Of a stretch of DNA of 33,365 bases, positions 30,199 to 33,365 are shown piece after piece (position 1 is the first letter of the stretch; every line of letters begins with the position of its first letter). The notes under the pieces are model-generated. The model ran no database searches. It saw nothing but the letters and a program-made list of their open reading frames with translations, and was not told where the DNA came from. The stretch is taken from the IMG/VR virus record IMGVR_UViG_3300017634_000004, positions 1 through 33,365 of that record. One strand, written 5' to 3'. The position numbers and the translations under genes were made by a program. Origin of the DNA: a virus.

Positions 30199-30965
30199 TG
30201 TTGCGGGTCAATCAGCTTAACGGGTTTGGGGCGCGGAGAGCGTCCCTAGACGCCCTACTTTTAGCGTCACCTATATTTATTGATCCGACTAACTTAAGCA
30301 GCATGTGGCAAGAGATTACAGGCACAAGCGGCACGCCCGTTGGGGCAAACGATGTCGTAGGGTCTATACGAAATCTCGGTACATTGGGTGGAATAGCACG
30401 CGCCACAACTACAGGACAGCGCCCAATTTTAAGAAACTCAGGATCTCTTTGGTGGTTGGAGATAAACGGTACGACGAACGATATATCGTTGGCATTCACG
30501 CCCCAGACGCCAAACAGTATATGGATGGCAAATGGCCTCAGAGTTGAAAGCACCAGTGAGGATTGGTGCGGCTTTGGATCGTGGATTTCCTCTGGTAACT
30601 CAGACTGGCAGACCGCGACTACTTTTGTCACGGGCAGACAACAAAACACTAATAATTTTATCGTGTCGAGAAATAACTCGCCTACAATTGCAGGTCAGGC
30701 ATTCTCCTATAGCACCGATACCGTATTCACAGCCTTAAGCAGTACGGGTGAAATAAGCACCAAGGTCGATCTAGGGTCAAAAGTAAGCGCATTCCCGACC
30801 AATAGCGCGCATTCGGTTGATACTGTTCGATTCTTTTCTCGGTTGTCGGGCGAAACGGTTGCAGGCCGTTTTACTGGATTTGTTGCACGGTTTGAGGTGC
30901 CATCCGTTGCCGATGAGAACACAATCATTTCTCGTATAGCTGCCCGTCAAGGAAGGACACTCTAA
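30198..30965 (+). CDS. Lectin-like tail protein A (255 aa)
   Basis: Predicted concanavalin/LamG-like beta-sandwich: IFIDPTNLSSMWQEITGTSG, then G-S-I-R-NLGTLGGIARATTTGQRPIL and LEINGTTNDISLAF. This follows the same scheme as the protein at 32285. Base composition is visibly more AT-rich and codons less biased than in the surrounding genes, so it was probably acquired separately. May bind host surface sugars. Confidence 0.68.
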   Translation: MLRVNQLNGFGARRASLDALLLASPIFIDPTNLSSMWQEITGTSGTPVGANDVVGSIRNLGTLGGIARATTTGQRPILRNSGSLWWLEINGTTNDISLAFTPQTPNSIWMANGLRVESTSEDWCGFGSWISSGNSDWQTATTFVTGRQQNTNNFIVSRNNSPTIAGQAFSYSTDTVFTALSSTGEISTKVDLGSKVSAFPTNSAHSVDTVRFFSRLSGETVAGRFTGFVARFEVPSVADENTIISRIAARQGRTL

Positions 30966-30967
30966 CC

Positions 30968-31426
30968 GTGACCCAACTTCAAGAATACGCACTGATCGAA
31001 AACGGCCAGATCATCCGCACCGAATGGTTCAAGCGGCCTACCCTTGTGCCGGAAGGCGACTGGCGCGTGGTTAGCGAGGTCACACCGTCGTTCAATGCTT
31101 TGACGCACCGACTTGGCGAGAAGATGCTCGGGATACTTGAAGGCGGCGCGGTAGCTTATATGTGGTCCGTCGTTCCATTGCCACCCCCGCAAGTGCCTGT
31201 CGAAATCCAAATGTGGCAGGCGCGCGCTATCCTGTTTCGCAATGGCTTGCTTGGCCAAGTCGAGCAGGCGGTGAAGGCGGCAACCAATCCCGAAATCGAA
31301 ATTGCGTGGGAATATGCGCCAAACGTGGTGCGGCAGTCGGCCTTCGTCTCGGCAATGGCTGCGGCCATCAATCTCGACAACGCAACAATCGACAACCTGT
31401 TTATCGAGGGGGCTAAGATCAGATAA
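30968..31426 (+). CDS. Tail-fibre-assembly-like protein (152 aa)
   Basis: GTG start at 30968. Mixed protein: TQLQEYALIENGQIIRTEWF at the start resembles the openings of phage tail-fibre/adhesin accessory proteins, and EIQMWQARAILFRNGLLGQVEQAVK is a helical region close to the pattern of tail-fibre assembly or DUF4376-like proteins. It ends with a helix pair. Shares one base with the following start. Confidence 0.58.
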   Translation: MTQLQEYALIENGQIIRTEWFKRPTLVPEGDWRVVSEVTPSFNALTHRLGEKMLGILEGGAVAYMWSVVPLPPPQVPVEIQMWQARAILFRNGLLGQVEQAVKAATNPEIEIAWEYAPNVVRQSAFVSAMAAAINLDNATIDNLFIEGAKIR

Positions 31427-31866
31427 TGGCTGACATCATCGCTGAAAAAGTTGCGGAGTTCGATGCCGCGATTCCAGATTGGGAGGTCGCACGCATCCTC
31501 AACGAACCCGACGAGACGCTCCCAGAAATCGTCAAAATCCAGTCGAAACTGATTGGGCCGGGACTCATCATGGAGACGCTCGGCGCGGACGCAGGGGCGG
31601 CTGTGCTCGACGCGCTGGAGGTTCTGGCCCAGAGCATACCGCGCGTGAAGTGGGCGATGCTCCTCATCAAGGGTGCGGGCGCGGATGCCGGGTCGGAAAT
31701 GGTGCGCGATCAGATGGACGCACTGGCGACCCAAGGCGTGATCACCGCCGCACAAGCTGACGCGGTCAAGCGGCTTGGCGAAATTCGAAGTTATCCGTCG
31801 TGGGCAGAACACAACGGGGTTGAGGTGACGGCGCGAACCGTTGGTTTGGCGCGAGGAGGTGTATAA
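31426..31866 (+). CDS. Hypothetical helical protein (146 aa)
   Basis: Starts MADIIAEKVAEFDAAIPDWE; helical, with several Ala/Leu-rich segments (DAGAAVLDALEVLAQSIPRV) and a Trp near the end. Not recognised. It sits inside the tail-fibre region, linked by TAATG overlaps both ways. Confidence 0.6.
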   Translation: MADIIAEKVAEFDAAIPDWEVARILNEPDETLPEIVKIQSKLIGPGLIMETLGADAGAAVLDALEVLAQSIPRVKWAMLLIKGAGADAGSEMVRDQMDALATQGVITAAQADAVKRLGEIRSYPSWAEHNGVEVTARTVGLARGGV

Positions 31867-32285
31867 TGGCAGTCGCAAAATGGGCTTCACCCGGGTCTCG
31901 CTCGTCGAACCTCGCTGGCACCGCGCTCAATTCGCTGGCCAACGGCTCGGCATCATCGCTGATCAGTTATGACAACAGCAGCAACCGTGACCTCTACGCG
32001 GCGGTGGTTGTCAAGCTTGGGTCAATCACTCCGGGCACGGGCGGCAGCGTCACGCTGCGGGTCTATGCGGGCGACGGGACGGACCTGCCGGACGCGAACG
32101 GCGGGGCCTTTGACAACTACACGGCGGCGTTGGCCTCGGGCGCGTCTGCGAAGGTTGTCACGTTCCCGATGGTGCGGCTCTATCCCTTTCCCTGCCGCTT
32201 GCAGATTGTGAACAACGCTGGCGTGTCGTTCGCCGCGAGCGCGAATGAATTTTACGTCCGCACTTACAATGAGGATGTCAGCTAA
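31866..32285 (+). CDS. Tail-fibre-like beta protein (139 aa)
   Basis: MAVAKWASPGSRSSNLAGTALN at its start and a Gly/Ser-rich beta-sandwich body (YAAVVVKLGSITPGTGGSVT). Resembles the module before lectin-like protein A (29383) in position and style. Visibly GC-rich. Probably a carrier or linker for the protein encoded next. Confidence 0.66.
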   Translation: MAVAKWASPGSRSSNLAGTALNSLANGSASSLISYDNSSNRDLYAAVVVKLGSITPGTGGSVTLRVYAGDGTDLPDANGGAFDNYTAALASGASAKVVTFPMVRLYPFPCRLQIVNNAGVSFAASANEFYVRTYNEDVS

Positions 32286-33091
32286 TGCCGCGCGGCGTCT
32301 CGCCTGTCGATGAGGCGCGGTTGCAGGGGCGACTCTGGACGCCTGCGCAGGTGCTTCCAGCGGTGTGGCTGGACGCCGCCGACCTAAGCACGATCACCAT
32401 TGCCACGGGTGTCAGCGAGTGGCGAGACAAGAGCGGGAATGGTGCGAACGCCACGCAGGCGACGGCAGCCGCTCGACCTGCGTATTCCCAAACAGGCTTC
32501 TTTGGTTTGCCGGGGATCACATTTGACGGGTCGGACGACCAACTGGACGTCTCCACCACGCGGATGCGGAACACCACGCACGGCGTCTATTGGGTGTTCA
32601 TTCGGCGCGGCGCGGGCGCGGGCGATGGTTATAATCCAAGCGTTGGTGTCCGCTCTGGTGGTGCTGACCTTGGCGCGCTGCATTACGTGAAGAACGCTAA
32701 CAATTTCGGGGCGTCGTATCCGTATTACGCTGCTCCAATCACAAATAGTTACGACCTGAATTCCGGCACGGCATACAACAACACCAACGCGCAGGTCATG
32801 GTATTCCAGAGCAACGTGACAGGCTGGGGCGTGTGGCGAAACGGGACGCTGGAAGCAACCACGAGTGGCATTGCTGCGCCGAACACCGCGAACACTGGCT
32901 TCACACTCGCGGGTCAAAATAACCCGAACCGGAAATCCAACATCACGATGACCGAGTTCCTGTTGCTGGAGACTACGGACAATCGCCGTCGCGAGACTGT
33001 CGAAGGCTACCTCGCCCATAAGTGGGGCCTGACCGCCAACCTGCCCGCCGCGCACCCGTTCAAGAACCGCCCGCCGCTGATCGGAGACTAA
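32285..33091 (+). CDS. Lectin-like tail protein B (268 aa)
   Basis: Concanavalin/LamG-type fold predicted from PAVWLDAADLSTITIATGVS, VSEWRDKSGNGANATQATAA, ARPAYSQTGFFGLPGITFDG, a beta-rich centre, and the ending RRETVEGYLAHKWGLTANLP, which is a common finish of LamG-like adhesins in bacteria and phages. Likely carbohydrate-binding receptor protein of the tail. Its start overlaps the preceding stop (TAATG). Confidence 0.78.
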   Translation: MPRGVSPVDEARLQGRLWTPAQVLPAVWLDAADLSTITIATGVSEWRDKSGNGANATQATAAARPAYSQTGFFGLPGITFDGSDDQLDVSTTRMRNTTHGVYWVFIRRGAGAGDGYNPSVGVRSGGADLGALHYVKNANNFGASYPYYAAPITNSYDLNSGTAYNNTNAQVMVFQSNVTGWGVWRNGTLEATTSGIAAPNTANTGFTLAGQNNPNRKSNITMTEFLLLETTDNRRRETVEGYLAHKWGLTANLPAAHPFKNRPPLIGD

Positions 33092-33092
33092 C

Positions 33093-33365
33093 ATGGCGCT
33101 CCGCGTCCGCGTTCCAATACTGGCGGCACCCTCTGCGCCACCTTCCGGCTCTGTCACCTATTCCGGCGTTGTCGGTGGTGCGCCTATTGGCGTGCTCGCG
33201 CTTGGTGATTTGGGCGCGGCTACAGGTTCAACTGCGAGCGCGTCTGGCACGTTTGCAGGCACTTCTGTCTTTGTCGCTACGACCCAAAGCATTCAGTCGC
33301 GCACGGCTTCATTTGCGGGCGCAGCTACGATCTCTGCCACCTCTGGCGCTCTATCAGCCCAGTCT
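33093..33365 (+). CDS. Partial tail-fibre-like gene at the window end
   Basis: Open from the ATG at 33093 (MALRVRVPILAAPSAPPSGS) to the last base, 91 codons so far. Rich in Ala, Ser, Thr and Gly, with repeat-like segments (TASASGTFAGTSVF; RTASFAGAATISATSGALSA). Probably a fibrous repeat protein. No ending is visible, so size and function are unknown. Confidence 0.6.
   Translation, partial: MALRVRVPILAAPSAPPSGSVTYSGVVGGAPIGVLALGDLGAATGSTASASGTFAGTSVFVATTQSIQSRTASFAGAATISATSGALSAQS

Noticed and set aside
1-33365. CRISPR arrays, tRNA genes, rRNA genes, insertion sequences
   Set aside because: I looked for spaced direct repeats, cloverleaf/CCA-type segments and transposase motifs and saw none.

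Overview
The window is most of a temperate, tailed (siphovirus-type) phage genome of the lambda/HK97 structural class, either a prophage or a packaged phage. The host is probably an alphaproteobacterium. The reasons are the gene transfer agent (GTA)-type tail chaperone, the TP901-1-like tail tube, the DUF6197 and RyR-domain accessory proteins, and the GC-rich codon use. This is inferred from protein families only; no chromosomal genes, tRNA or rRNA are visible. Base 1 is exactly the stop codon of the integrase gene, and the last base cuts a tail-fibre-like gene, so att sites and lysis genes lie outside or could not be seen.

Layout. (1) Bases 1-6240, minus strand: one leftward early operon of 19 genes whose starts and stops overlap almost without a gap. 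It runs from a promoter/operator at about 6275-6325 through small accessory genes (three previously easy-to-miss proteins of 37-54 aa at 2347-2748, two zinc ribbons), a recombination module (ERF annealing protein, YqaJ/lambda-type exonuclease, NinB), an RyR-domain protein, then excisionase and integrase. (2) Bases 6282-7727: the immunity region. A CI-like S24 repressor with an intact self-cleavage site and Ser/Lys dyad is followed, in the same transcription direction and overlapping it, by a secreted thermonuclease. Two pairs of GCGTAA-N4-TTACGC operators flank this lysogenic operon, one pair over a leftward promoter (PL) and one over a rightward promoter (PR). (3) Bases 7728-13185, plus strand: Cro-like gene, small unknowns, and a replication module (DnaA-domain-IV protein, RusA, DnaB-type helicase, DUF1376 protein, second DnaA-IV-like protein). 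(4) Bases 13182-18946: packaging and head genes (small and large terminase, portal, gp7-like minor head protein, prohead protease, major capsid protein), closed by a clear intrinsic terminator. (5) Bases 19017-28060: connectors, tail terminator, tail tube, tail chaperones with an apparent -1 frameshift fusion, tape measure, tail tip proteins, NlpC/P60-like peptidase and a 1092-aa tip/host-specificity protein. (6) Bases 28069-33365: mosaic tail-fibre/receptor-binding region with two related lectin-like modules.

How it works together (inference): the repressor holds PL and PR off and keeps its own operon, including the nuclease, on in the lysogen. DNA damage would trigger RecA-stimulated cleavage of the repressor; PL then gives recombination and excision functions, and PR gives replication and, by read-through with no visible separate late promoter, the structural genes.
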